NCBI RefSeq assembly: GCF_003265705.1
Contig: NW_020313285.1
Location: forward strand, 14,598,151 to 14,662,150
Direction of reading: 5' to 3'
DNA from: Callorhinus ursinus
Lineage: Eukaryota; Chordata; Mammalia; Carnivora; Otariidae
DNA: 64,000 nucleotides
The notes beneath the pieces are model-generated. The model ran no database searches. It was given only the letters and a program-made list of their open reading frames with translations, and was not told the DNA's origin. A program made the translations under genes and the position numbers. Shown here piece after piece: positions 37,438 to 48,490 of the stretch. Every line of letters begins with the position of its first letter. Position 1 is the stretch's first letter.

Positions 37438-37983
37438 AGAGAAAGGGGCATAGGCCCCATCTCTCGATGGGAGGAGTGACAGAGAATTTATCACCACTAT
37501 TCTGCCATAAGTTCTTACATGTTAGAAACTAGTTATTTTTTACAGTAAAAAGTGAGCTCTGGCTTGGTTGGGATAAACCTAGGCTCTAGCTTCACTGAAT
37601 ATAAAATAATTAGTCATTGATTTTCTTCCTTGGGGTCTTCCTTGGCTGTATTCTACTGTTTTTCAGCATTGTTGTTGCTATGGAAAATGTGACAAGATTC
37701 ATTCTTTTTCTGTGTACAGCCAAACTGGGTTTTGTTTATTTATTTTGCTCTTTTTTCTCTTGGCCGCATTGCACATAGATATATATCTGCCTTTATTATA
37801 AAGGAAATATGGCCCTCAGATATATTTTACATATGTAATCTTACCTTCTTTAATATATATCCATGTGTATTGAATATATATTCAAGCTTTTGAATGCATA
37901 TAAATATGTATATTTATATATGTGTATGCGTATATATACATATATATACACACACACAAAGATTTGTATTTGCAAACTTTTTT
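37438..37983. other. Unassigned sequence with TA-rich tract
   Basis: No gene recognised. 37850-37963 is a TATA/ACAC low-complexity tract. Confidence 0.5.
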
Positions 37984-38185
37984 GAAAGATTTTTTTATTT
38001 TGAGAGAGAGAGAGAGTGTGTGCAGGGCAGGGGGAGCAGAGGGCGAAGGAGAGAGAGAATCTCAAGCAGACTGCCCACTGAGTGGGGAGCCCAACAGAGG
38101 GCTTGATCTCACAACATGGAGATCATGACCTGAGCCAAAATCAAGATTCAGATGCTTAACTGACTGAGCCACCCAGGCACCTCTA
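37984..38185 (-). mobile_element. Can-SINE
   Basis: Antisense copy with approximate flanks TTTGCAAACTTT and CTCCAAACTTTT. Confidence 0.93.
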
Positions 38186-38396
38186 TATCTCCAAACTTTT
38201 AACCTCTCTTTTATGTTTCCATTATTTTGCTAAATTTTGTCAAGTCTCCTCCTCCTGTGTTTTCCACAAGTCTATTTCTTGGTTCTTATATTGTGACCAT
38301 CTTTGGTTTTATTTCTCTTCAAGCTCATGTATCTATTCCTTGAGTTCTTGTTTTATGGAGATTGTATTTTCTTTATTTGATTTGTCTATCATTTTT

Positions 38397-38587
38397 TTTT
38401 AAAGATTTTATTTGTTTGACAGAGAGAGACACAGCGAGAGAGGGAACACAAGCAGGGGGAGTCGGGGAGGGAGAAGCAGGCTTCCCGCGGAGCAGGGAGC
38501 CCGATGCGGGGCTCGATCCCAGGACCCTGGGATCATGACCTGAGCCGAAGGCAGACGCTTAATGACTGAGCCACCCAGGCGCCCCTA
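38397..38587 (-). mobile_element. Can-SINE, close to consensus
   Basis: Antisense copy with a perfect 17-base target duplication, ATTTGTCTATCATTTTT, at 38380-38396 and 38588-38604. It has an intact GCCACCCAGGCGCCCC head and little decay of CpGs, so it is young. Confidence 0.97.
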
Positions 38588-38604
38588 ATTTGTCTATCAT
38601 TTTT

Positions 38605-39353
38605 ACTTTTTTTGGATATATATTCTTAAATTTTCAATGTTCTTTTCCTCCTTATTCATCAATATACTTACAGATGTCTCATGTTGCTACTGCTGCTGGT
38701 AGTTCTCCTTCTCTTCTTCCTCCGCCTCCTTTTCCTTTTCCTTCTCCATTGGTACTTCTCTTGAATAGGTGTGATGGAGGTTTCTTTACTGACAGAGAAG
38801 GAAGAGTCAGCTGGCAATTTGAAGTGTGACCTTATAACTTTACGTTTTTCTCATTTTGTTTCTACCTAAAGTAGTGAACTTGTTCAAGACTAGTAGCCAA
38901 ACTTTCTGGCTCATAAGGATGTCAAGCATGTCTAATTTTGGACATGATCCTTTAGATCAGTAGTGTAGATCAGTATAATTTCTGTTACTCCTTACGTTAA
39001 CAAGAACTTACTCTGTAAAGATGGCATATCAGAATGCTCAATAAAACTTAAATCTTCTCTGGGTCTGGTGTTGCCATTCCAAGTAACACAGCATGGGGTT
39101 TACTCCTCAGGGTGAACCCTCTGTTTTGGGAAACCCATGCTCTATCCACCCTGCCCCTCCCTCACAATGATCCCTTATGGGGTTTTGGGTATATTCAGTT
39201 CTTATTTTCATTGATATTTTTGGTCAATTTCAAAAGGAAAAGAAGAGGCAAAGATTCTTTACTTCAAAATACATAACTGGAGGTTAGTGTGCAGTGTTTG
39301 TATATAACAGGAGGTTAATTTGCATTATTTGAGCATATGAATCTGACATTTTG
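38605..39353. other. Unassigned intronic sequence near the last exon
   Basis: No repeat family or exon recognised. 38690-38760 is pyrimidine-rich. Confidence 0.45.
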
Positions 39354-39365
39354 AAACTATTTTCA

Positions 39366-39580
39366 GGGTTGCCTGGGTGGCTCAGTCGGTTAAGCATCTG
39401 CCTTCAGCTCATATCATGACCTTGGGGTCCTGGAATCCAGCCCCACGTTAGGCTCTCTGCTCAGTGGGGGAGCCTGCTTCTCCCTCTCCCTCTGCCTGCT
39501 GCTCTGCCTGCTCCTGCTCACTTGTGCTCTCTCTCTCTCTCTTTCTCTCTCTATCAAATAAGAAACAAAATTTTTAAAAA
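39366..39580 (+). mobile_element. Can-SINE 160 bases upstream of the CHSY3 exon
   Basis: Sense copy, head GGTTGCCTGGGTGGCTCAG, with (CT)n at about 39530-39553. Flanks AAACTATTTT and AAACAATTTT suggest an aged duplication. It is the last repeat before the splice acceptor. Confidence 0.93.
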
Positions 39581-39710
39581 AGAAACAATTTTAATTTCAC
39601 TTAAATATAAATTTTACAAGTCGACTTTTGCTAGGAAATACCATATAACTAATTTCTATTAAATAATTTAAATGTTTTCATTTATTGCTTTCTTTCTTTT
39701 TAAATTTATT

Positions 39711-39739
39711 CTAACATCTTGATTTCTTTCGCTTTTCAG
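39711..39739 (+). promoter_or_regulatory. CHSY3: Splice acceptor and branch point of the CHSY3 last intron
   Basis: A yUnAy-type branch point (TTCTAAC, adenine at 39714) lies 24 bases before the AG at 39738-39739. A pyrimidine-rich tract (ATTTCTTTCGCTTTTCAG) separates them. Coding similarity begins immediately after the AG with a complete codon, so the intron is phase 0 if this AG is used. Confidence 0.85.
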
Positions 39740-41302
39740 ATGCAACAACTGTTCCATGAAAATTATGAACATAATCGGAAGGGTTATATCCAAGACCTTC
39801 ACAATAGCAAAATCCATGCAGCCATAACACTTCACCCCAACAAAAGGCCTGCCTACCAGTACAGGCTTCATAATTACATGCTCAGCCGCAAAATTTCTGA
39901 ACTTCGCTACCGTACCATCCAGCTCCACCGGGAGAGTGCTTTGATGAGCAAGCTCAGTAACAGCGAAGTGAGTAAAGAGGACCAGCAGCTGGGAGTGATG
40001 CCTTCTTTCAACCACTTCCAGCCTCGGGAGAGAGATGAAGTGATAGAATGGGAGTTCCTGACGGGGAAACTCCTTTACTCAGCATCTGAGAACCAGCCTC
40101 CTCGACAGAACATCAACAGCATCCTGAGAACGGCACTGGATGACACCGTGCTACAGGTGATGGAGATGATCAATGAAAACGCCAAGAGTAGGGGACGGCT
40201 CATTGACTTCAAGGAAATTCAGTATGGCTACCGCAGGGTTGATCCCATGCATGGGGTAGAATACATTTTGGATTTACTCCTCTTGTATAAAAGACACAAG
40301 GGGAGGAAACTAACTGTGCCAGTGAGACGTCATGCTTATCTTCAGCAGTTGTTCAGCAAGCCTTTCTTCAGAGAAACTGAAGAGCTAGATGTCAACAGCC
40401 TTGTGGAGAGTATTAACAGTGACACTCAGTCATTCTCCTTTATATCTAATTCTTTAAAGATACTATCTTCTTTTCAAGGTGCCAAAGAAATGGGAGGGCA
40501 CAATGAAAAGAAAATACACATTCTTGTTCCTCTCATTGGAAGGTATGACATTTTCTTGAGGTTCATGGACAACTTTGAAAAAACTTGTCTTATTCCAAAG
40601 CAGAATGTAAAGCTGGTCATCACCCTTTTCAGTAGGGATTCTGGCCAAGATTCCAACAAGCATATTGAGCTGATAAGAGAGTATCAGAACAACTACCCTA
40701 AAGCAGAAATTACCTTGATCCCCATGAAGGGAGAGTTCTCCAGAGGTCTCGGTCTTGAAGTGGCTTCTTCCCAGTTTGACAATGATACTTTGCTGCTATT
40801 TTGTGATGTTGACTTGATCTTCAGAGGAGACTTTCTCCAACGGTGTAGAGACAATACAATTCAGGGACAACAGGTGTACTACCCCATCATCTTTAGCCAG
40901 TATGACCCAAAGGTAACCAAAGGGGGAAATCCTCCCACTGATGATGACTTTGTCTTCTCAAAGAAAACTGGATTTTGGAGAGACTATGGATATGGAATTA
41001 CCTGTATTTATAAAAGTGATCTTCTGGGTGCAGGGGGATTTGATACCTCAATACAAGGCTGGGGACTAGAAGATGTAGATCTCTACAATAAAGTCATTCT
41101 ATCTGGCTTAAGGCCTTTCAGAAGCCAAGAAGTGGGAGTGGTGCATATTTTCCATGCAGTTCATTGTGACCCTAACTTGGATCCTAAGCAGTATAAGATG
41201 TGCTTAGGATCCAAGGCAAGTACTTTTGCCTCAACCATGCAACTGGCTGAACTCTGGTTGGAAAAACATTTGGGTGTCAGGTACAATCGAACTCTCTCCT
41301 GA
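39740..41302 (+). CDS. CHSY3: CHSY3 terminal coding exon: chondroitin sulfate synthase 3, C-terminal 520 residues
   Basis: This exon encodes the C-terminal 520 residues of a Golgi type II membrane glycosyltransferase. The family polymerises chondroitin by adding GlcA and GalNAc alternately. Human CHSY3 is about 880 aa, so the N-terminal anchor and the start of the glucuronyltransferase domain lie in upstream exons outside the window. Counting from the first codon, a CHGN-type region fills the peptide. The C-terminal GT7-like GalNAc-transferase part starts near residue 258, with a metal-binding DVD at 356-358 (codons from 40805) and a WGLED motif at 441-445. N-x-S/T sequons are at N348 and N516. 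The reading frame is intact and ends in TGA. The methionine at 39740 is an internal codon, not a start: the open frame upstream crosses the splice acceptor. The tail ending RYNRTLS fits CHSY3 as I recall it and not the paralogue CHSY1. DNA is moderately GC-rich against AT-rich flanks, as expected of an exon. Confidence 0.95.
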   Translation: MQQLFHENYEHNRKGYIQDLHNSKIHAAITLHPNKRPAYQYRLHNYMLSRKISELRYRTIQLHRESALMSKLSNSEVSKEDQQLGVMPSFNHFQPRERDEVIEWEFLTGKLLYSASENQPPRQNINSILRTALDDTVLQVMEMINENAKSRGRLIDFKEIQYGYRRVDPMHGVEYILDLLLLYKRHKGRKLTVPVRRHAYLQQLFSKPFFRETEELDVNSLVESINSDTQSFSFISNSLKILSSFQGAKEMGGHNEKKIHILVPLIGRYDIFLRFMDNFEKTCLIPKQNVKLVITLFSRDSGQDSNKHIELIREYQNNYPKAEITLIPMKGEFSRGLGLEVASSQFDNDTLLLFCDVDLIFRGDFLQRCRDNTIQGQQVYYPIIFSQYDPKVTKGGNPPTDDDFVFSKKTGFWRDYGYGITCIYKSDLLGAGGFDTSIQGWGLEDVDLYNKVILSGLRPFRSQEVGVVHIFHAVHCDPNLDPKQYKMCLGSKASTFASTMQLAELWLEKHLGVRYNRTLS

Positions 41303-42130
41303 CAGTCCAGGCAACACATATTGCCTTTTTAAAGGGGAGTTTACCTCATTGTTGGTTGTTATTTTTATTTTATTATTGTTATTTTTATTATAATTATTAT
41401 TGTTATAATTTTATTTTGTTATCCTGGTCTTAAACTACTCTTGGTTGTCTTCCAAAGGGTGTTTGTTGACCTCAAGCAAGAAGAGTCTGCAGTTCACTGA
41501 TATTTCAGATTTCTACTGAAGTCAATTATGTATTACTTTTATATATCTTTATTTGAGATTGAGTTAAATCGTGGCAATCAAATGACTTTTGAAACTCATT
41601 CTTCATGAGAGACAGCTTAGAAGAATGTTCTCTTGAGGCTTAAAGATGCAATATTGACTTTTATTTTGTTTGTTACATTCAATGTGATACAAATATTTAC
41701 TGGTGAAAGGTACCACAAAAGTGCTTTATGCTTCCTATGGGGAAGGGACTCTGTAACATAAACTTGAGTTTTGTAATTTATACAAGGACTTAAATATATA
41801 GACAATAATTTTCTTCATCTTTAGAATTTTTAAAGTAAATGAACACTTATGATTGTATGTTTATTTTTTAAAAAAAGTTTTAAAAATTGAGGAGTTTTGT
41901 TCCACAAGCAACCGGTACTGGCTACCCTGGTCTTCTGACAATTATGTACTCCTCACAACTGTCTGCTATAAATGCGAATGAACTTTATTTTCTCAAGGAA
42001 ATATGATTTAATTAAATATTCATGTACATTTTAGAAGCTTTATGAAACAATGTCCTTCATTTGCTGGCAAGAAGATAAAATATGACAGAACCTGGTTATT
42101 TATAATAAAACACAGGTATAACAGTAATCT
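41303..42130 (+). other. CHSY3: CHSY3 3' UTR
   Basis: This runs from the stop codon to the probable cleavage site about 20 bases after the AATAAA at 42104. It is AT-rich and contains a long U/A tract at 41358-41421. No SINE interrupts it. The exact 3' end is inferred from the signal, not from transcript data; an ATTAAA near 42011 is a possible alternative. Confidence 0.7.
41358..41421 (+). repeat. A/U-only tract in the CHSY3 3' UTR
   Basis: About 60 bases made almost wholly of T-rich and ATT units, with only scattered G. It resembles a low-complexity AT tract. It lacks clear repeated ATTTA pentamers, so a classical AU-rich decay element is not demonstrated. Confidence 0.7.
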
Positions 42131-42165
42131 TTTTCAAAAACCCTGAAGAGGTGGTGGTGTTTCCT
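42104..42165 (+). terminator. CHSY3: Polyadenylation signal and downstream element of CHSY3
   Basis: A canonical AATAAA at 42104-42109 is followed about 45 bases later by a GT-rich element (GGTGGTGGTGTTT, near 42150). This is the usual spacing for cleavage near 42125-42135. Confidence 0.65.
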
Positions 42166-43346
42166 TTCAGCCATACCTGATGTATTTCTTAGCGGTCATA
42201 CTCACCAAAATGTGCTTGCTACATAGACTGGAAAAGTTAATAAGGGATTATGGGCATACTGTTTGTATTATTATGCTTTAAATCCTGGCCTTCACAACTG
42301 ATTAAAAAATGAATGGTTTCTTTATTCAACAATTTACATTCCAGGAGAAGCATTCTTCCTCAATCTCTTCAGCTTTGTGATCAAACCGAAGTAAGAACAG
42401 GTCAGAAACTGCCTTTAATTTGGGTTAATTTGGGTTTTCATAAAATGTAGCAGACTGTACATACTGTTCTGCACTTTGATTTTCTTTTTTCACACAATAG
42501 GACTAAAGTTTGCTTCAAAGTTGATTTGAAAGCTGTTGTCGGAAATCGCCACCATTATTTGGAACTTGTTGCCAGGAAGCCATATAGCATTTGCCTTAGT
42601 GATGGGTTTTATACAGGGTAACAGTCTCTTTTAGTGAGGACATTTGGGGACCCTCAAAAAAAAATACCATTGCTTAATGTTGTGACAAACGTGATGGCAC
42701 TGCCCTTGACTTTAACATATAATCTTAATGTCAAACTCATTAGAAAGGAATTGATGGCACTTTGAGACGTTAAAAATCTTGACAGGACCAACAATTCAGA
42801 ATTGATCTCTGCTCTCCTATTTTCTTGGCCTTCATAAACCTTTGCTTTAATAGCTTATTTTCCTACATTATGTGGCTTACCTCTTTTAACAGCTTTTTTT
42901 TCCCTGAACAGTAAATATATTAACATGCAGTAAAGAGTGTCATTTGGGAAGAGCTATTGCAAACTAATAATTATTAATGATTTCGTTAATGAAGAAAAGA
43001 AATCAGGGGCTGCTCTTTAACTTAAGACAGCTGAAAAACAGCCCGAGTCTTGAGGCAACTACCCAGGGATGAAGTGGCATTCTCTGTAATACTCGTGAAA
43101 TTATGCTAATGAAACAAGGAAATGCAGAGAGCTCATCTGAATGTAATTACATACCTGCATACTGTCCTAAAATTAATGTAAGTTCATTTAAGTTGTATTT
43201 TGTACAACTTGTACAAATTGGTAATTTTGCATTAAGCTTTCCTATCATTTTTTCGTCGGGCACTGCAATATTTCCTGACTGAAACGTTATTGGAATTATA
43301 CTAGTGAAATTAAGAGTGTTTTCCTGTCTGTGCAATGTCTGTTATT
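42131..43346. other. Downstream flank of CHSY3, no transposon recognised
   Basis: About 1.2 kb without recognisable repeats, directly after the probable 3' end. 42940-43140 includes a POU-like ATTATGCTAATGA at about 43100-43112. No coding signal. Confidence 0.45.
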
Positions 43347-43380
43347 TAAAATCCCTGTAAGGAAAAAAAAAAATGTAAAA

Positions 43381-43590
43381 GGGCGCCTGGGTGGCTCAGT
43401 CGTTAAGCGTCTGCCTTCGGCTCAGGTCATGATCCCAGGGTCCTGGGATCGAGCCCCGCATCGGGTTCCCTGCTCTGCAGGAAGCCTGCTTCTCCCTCTC
43501 CCACTCCCCCTGTTTGTGTTCCCTCTCTCGCTGTCTCTCTCTGTCAAATAAATAAATAAAATCTTAAAAAGAATTTAAAAAATAAATAAA
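43381..43590 (+). mobile_element. Can-SINE with A-rich filler before the head
   Basis: Full-length sense copy. The flanking repeat TAAAATCYCTGTAAGG is at 43347-43362 and 43591-43606, but 18 bases of A-rich sequence (43363-43380) lie between the left repeat and the SINE head. Confidence 0.95.
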
Positions 43591-43789
43591 TAAAATCTCT
43601 GTAAGGTTGAAGGGCAGCACAACATGAATGCAACCTGAAGCATCATAGACGTATGTTCCTGCCATTAGCTTATTTGGATGCCTGTGGGTGTTCTGTTTAA
43701 GTGTCACTCCAGTAATAATTCCATCTTATTGACCATGCTTCTGTCCACTCACTACCATCCTGTGCATTTCACTGGCGTTGTCCTTTTAA

Positions 43790-43905
43790 ATGTAATCCTC
43801 ACAACAGCTCTCAGAATATCGATATCCTTTTCTTCATTCAATAGATATGGAAACTGAGGCCATGAACGATGAAGTAACGTGTCCTGAGTTCACACTTGGC
43901 ATGCT
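43790..43905 (-). mobile_element. MIR relic
   Basis: Antisense core: TGTAATCCTCACAACAGCTC, then AATAGATATGGAAACTGAGG. Confidence 0.7.
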
Positions 43906-46900
43906 GTAGTTGAGATTTCAGTTAACTGTTGTCCAAATCGGAAGCACCTGCCTTTCCACTGTAACCCAAGGCTTCTCTGTTGTTGGGGTGTTGTTGAAGA
44001 CAATGGGCAAAGGTCTAGCTGACCCCATAAACATGTATGACCCACCACCGTTCAGCTTACTTCTGCTGTATGCCCATTCTGGGCCGTGCTAAGTTTGCTG
44101 ATGTTTTGCTCAGTTAGAGCCTCTTCAGGCTTTTAATCGGTCTTGCATCACTTTGCTAGCTCCTTCTGAGTGACAGTGTGTTGGGGCAAGGTTTCTTCTG
44201 TCTGCCTGCTCACAAGTCACCGGACATCTGCCAGCAGAAAATACATGCTCAGCATTCCTGATGCCAGCAGCAGCCCTTATCTTTATGGCTTCAGCCAGCT
44301 GAGTACAGAAGCTGTCCACAATGAGTACCACCATGCAGTTGCTTGACTATTTATGTCATTTGACGCATGCAGACTTGGCATAAAGCAGCTTTGTCAGAGC
44401 TATTTCTGAATCTAAGAGTTGAACCCATTGTGCCTAGCGATGGATGGGCAACTGTAGGAATAAAATACCCAAGTGTGTGGACTGCTGGTCCAAACAAGGG
44501 AATAAGTGCTCACTGGAAAGGTAAACTATAAAGTCCCACTCTTTTTAACATAAGAAAGCTGGAGCCCATCTCCAGTCAGCAGCCCCGTTTCTGGGCTGCT
44601 CTGGTTTCACATGGTTGCCTTTTCAGATTAGGCCTGGGAACTTCTTTCTTCCAGGAGGGGTACGCAGAAGATGAAGATCCTTTCTAATGGCTTGGATTGC
44701 CCAGATGAGAGGCTGTCATGCCTCCAGGCTTGGGGAGCTCTCACCTAGGGCTGTCTTGTCCTGGAGCGGGGATGGCCTAAGCTAGACTTGGACCTAGAAA
44801 GAGACTGGTGTCTTCCCTCTCTCCACCCAACAGAAACTATTTTTAAGCAGGTAAAATATACCAAGATGAGCCTCAAAGAGCCAGTAAAATAGCTGTAGTG
44901 CTCTCTTGGCCAGGGTGAAGAGATTTATGTAGAAGAAGGAAGGCATCCACACGCTTGAATTCTGTGGCTGAGCTACCTTTCTTTCCCTACCACGTGCTGC
45001 TTTCTGAGTCACAGCAGGTCTCCTGCAAGTCATGGGAACCCGTGTTCCTACCCTAGCGATACCCCTAAGAGGGGACTGCTAATCATCTGAGGAATTGTCT
45101 GCTGGAGCTCTCCTTTGTGCTTGTTTATGGAAGACATCTGTCTTCAGGAAGTAGCTTGTGATTAGGAATATTACAAGGTAAATGGGCAACACAGTGTCCT
45201 AAGGGACAATAAAGGTATCTGTTACCACTTCGTAGTGCTGCTGCCTCGTCTACTTTCCCCATCTCCATGTTTATTAGCATCCTAACCACTGTCAAACCTA
45301 CAGGACGTGCTGAGTCCAGATGCCTTCTAGATCGAAAGGTGTTGAACAGTAGAATCAGTAGAGGCAGGAAAAGATGCCCACAGCCTCGGTCAGGCACCAG
45401 AAGCACTGCCAGCCTTGCTTTGACAGATGGTGGGGATGAGGAGACTTCTGTGATTCATGCCCCTGGGTGGCGACAGAGTCACATCTGCAGCAAGCCGCAA
45501 ACCACCTGGCACTGGCAGAGATGCCAGGATTTGCTAGGATAGTTGCCTTCGATTTGACATCCAGTTGTCTGTTCCCCTCTTCCTTTCTCATGTCGGAAGC
45601 TGCCAAGGGCTATGCCGTATTTAGAGTTCTGTTCCATGAAGGATTTTATTTCATTCGGATTAAATCGGTATGGTTTGTCTCTAGGTTGATTTAAAAAGCT
45701 GAGAGATTGAGTTTTTCTTCTCCATCATGCACAGGTAGACATTCTTGCTATTCCATTACCAACTTCAGTCATGATAGGATCAATTCTGATGGAATTGGTG
45801 AGTCTAAGATTGGAAGGATAAAATTTTATTTAATTTGACCTATTATATAAAAAGAGAGCCTTCAACAGGAAAAAAAGAAAAGAAGCAGCAGCTTTTTTTT
45901 CCCCTAGAATGCTTGCTCTTATCTGTGATGCTAACCAATTAGCAAATATTTATTGAGAACTTTTATTGGCAACAATTCTCTCAAGTGGAAACTCCTAAGA
46001 CTGAGAATATGCATCACCTGAAAGCAAGCCTCTCCCTACACTCAGGCCTCCTGTGGAGCTGTTGTCCTTTTCCTGATAAGGTCTTCCCCAGCTCCCATCC
46101 CCCAAATCCCCGCAAACATCACATTTCCGTATTTTATCCATGTGGGGAGAAGTAGGTGTATAAGCCAAATAGAATCTAAGATTTGTGGGGTGAATTGCAA
46201 ATACAGGAATAGGAACCCGCCTTGATTCTTGTGTCTTGATTCTGGCATTAGCCAGATGATGTCAACTTGACATCAGCCAAAAACAGCTCAAGGCCAGAAG
46301 TTCATATACAAGTGAAAATAAATACCACAACGTAATAGCTTTCTGTGTCTAATCTATAAACTCTCTGTCACCACGATCAGCCTCCAGTTTATGTCCCCTT
46401 CCCTCCCATACCCACCAAAGTGGCTCCATCACCTATTTCGAAAAGGAGAACCTTGGTAGGTGGTTAAGAGAATGTTAGAGGCATAATACTATCAAAATGG
46501 GGGAGTGGGAAAGCCGTACCTTGTGTAGCCTTGAAATATTTTCTTTTTCACTTGCCTCCTAGTTTTCATGCCATTCTAACATACTGATAGCCTACTTTTC
46601 TTTTTAATGTTTTTCTTTACTTTCCCTGCTATTGGGTTCTTCTCTGTCTCCCCCACTTATGAACGTTTTGATACCAACTATATAAGCTTTAGACTACAAG
46701 TTTCTAATATTGGTTTTGAGAAGTTACAATCATATAAGTCATGAGTTTGAAAGCTGAAGTTAACATAAATTTTTCAGCTCTTCTTCATTAGCAACCCTGG
46801 TCCATTTAAAGTCTGCTGGAATTCATTTCTCCTCCTCAGTAGCCAATTGGAATCTCAACGGCAAGGATTATAGAGAACTCCTTGCGTATTTGGACTAGAA

Positions 46901-47555
46901 ACTGAAAGAAGAGAACTTTGAAACTCTTTGATCCCCTCCAAGTGCTTCCCATTTCTCAATTAATCTGTTCAATATTCAATTCAGATTTGTGGTTAAATGG
47001 AAAAAACGTATCAAAATATTTACTGAGCTAATTATTCAGTTAAAAGAAAAGAGATTTTATGAATAAATCTTAATGTGTAATTCGAGAAATTATTTTGCTT
47101 TTGCAAACCAAGTTTACAGTGAAATATATCAATTTGCATATATTTTATAGCATTTTCTGGTAGTCTATTATTATATAGAACTTAAGAATATCAAATAATT
47201 ATATGATTGCTAAAGTTATCAGTATGTTTCTCCAATATCAATAATGTTCATATTTTCATAGTCTACGTAAGACAAGCAGAATTCTTTTAAGAAGGCTAAG
47301 ACGCAGGGAGAGCTCAGAAGGGAAGAAACTTACTGCTCACAATCACCCATCCTTTCTTTTACCCCTGCCCCTTAGGCAATGTGCACTTGATTTAGAAAAG
47401 GGTCCCTTTGTCTCCAAACACTTTTGCCATTTATCACTTCATACAGGAAGTCATTTTAGTAAGGAAGGGGGAAAAGTCAAAGTGATTTGTTTATGTTCTT
47501 TGACTCATTATTATGACAGCAACATAGTCTTGTTCATTGTTACCCTGCACTGTTA
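43906..47555. other. Repeat-poor intergenic sequence
   Basis: About 3.6 kb with no young SINE or L1. Several open frames of 60-95 codons occur on both strands around 44.8-45.7 kb, but they overlap one another and none shows a domain, codon pattern or flanking splice signals I would defend. Confidence 0.5.
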
Positions 47556-47559
47556 CCTG

Positions 47560-47660
47560 GGAAACATTATGTCCTTTGAGCTTCATCAACTCTGAAGTAG
47601 GTACCATTATCCCCATTTTACAGTTGAGCAAGATGGCTTCAGAGAGATTCATTTTATAAA
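47560..47660 (-). mobile_element. MIR relic
   Basis: Antisense core: GTAGGTACCATTATCCCCAT, then TTTACAGTTGAGCAAGATGG. Confidence 0.6.
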
Positions 47661-47859
47661 TGTGGTTTTTGGAAAACTAGAAATTGCTTTAGAAATGTCC
47701 AGATTCGTCTTTGTCTTAAAATAACATCTAAGGATATTTAGTCTCCATTTGGATAAGATTCTGCACTGACTTTTGAAGACCCAAATTGTGGTTGTTTGAG
47801 TTAGTATGTTATAAACTCCAAAAAATAAGCAGAATTTTGCTTATGTATAGCTTCGTTGT

Positions 47860-48490
47860 TACTTCTCTTCTTAAAACTCCCAAGTTTTCCAAGCTTGCTT
47901 AGAATAAAACCTAAACTCCATACCTTGGCACACGATGACTAGCCGCCCTGCCTCCTGCCAACCCCCCCTCTGTCCTCACTGACGCCCTTCTGCCTTCCGT
48001 TCCCATCGTGCTGGCCTCAGCTCGGTTTCTTAAGGCTGCCAAACTCGCTCCCACACTTAGGCCTCTGCCCTGCTTGCCGCCTGAACTTGGGAAACTTGTC
48101 TTTGAGATCTTCTCATGGCTGGCTCCCTGTTTGTACTTCAGGTCTCACCACCAGAGGTCCTCCCTGGAAATTTCCTAACCACCAAGCTTAAATAGCAACC
48201 TCTGCCATCCCCTCCATGTTATGTTCCTTGACCTGTTTATCACCATCAGGTAATCCTTGTCACTCTGATAAAACGTTTCCTATACCTTTGTCTGGTATAT
48301 TCTGTTTGTGTGAATCTGGTATTTTCATGGTTTACTTTTTTATATACCTCTCTCCTTGTCTCCTTCCTCTCTAAATAATACACTCCATGAGAGCATGGGC
48401 CATCACTGTCTTGCTCAGTGCTGTGCACCCAGGCTCTAGAAGAGGGCCTGGCTGAGCTCATGCTCTGGCTCAGGGATCTCAGTGCTAGGA
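47860..48490 (+). mobile_element. L2 relic, long
   Basis: About 630 bases of the L2 3' region. It runs from a CTTAGAATAAAACCTAAACTC segment through TTCAGGTCTCACCACCAGAG and ATACACTCCATGAGAGCATG to a GTGCTGTGCACCCAG end. It is the longest L2 piece in the window. Confidence 0.75.

Larger units (their letters stand above)
1..39739 (+). other. CHSY3: CHSY3 intron, 3' part (inferred)
   Basis: No coding exon could be recognised upstream of 39740. Human CHSY3 has three exons with a very long second intron, so this stretch is inferred to be the 3' end of the equivalent intron. The short open frames in it fall in repeats or show no codon or motif signal. Individual repeats are listed separately. Confidence 0.75.

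Noticed and set aside
37071..37460. 129-codon minus-strand open frame
   Set aside because: It is antisense to the L1 3' UTR; the same peptide pattern appears at 109-297 from the other copy.
39719..39739. Extension of the CHSY3 open frame upstream of 39740
   Set aside because: It reads through the polypyrimidine tract and AG of the splice acceptor and begins at TTG; it is intron.
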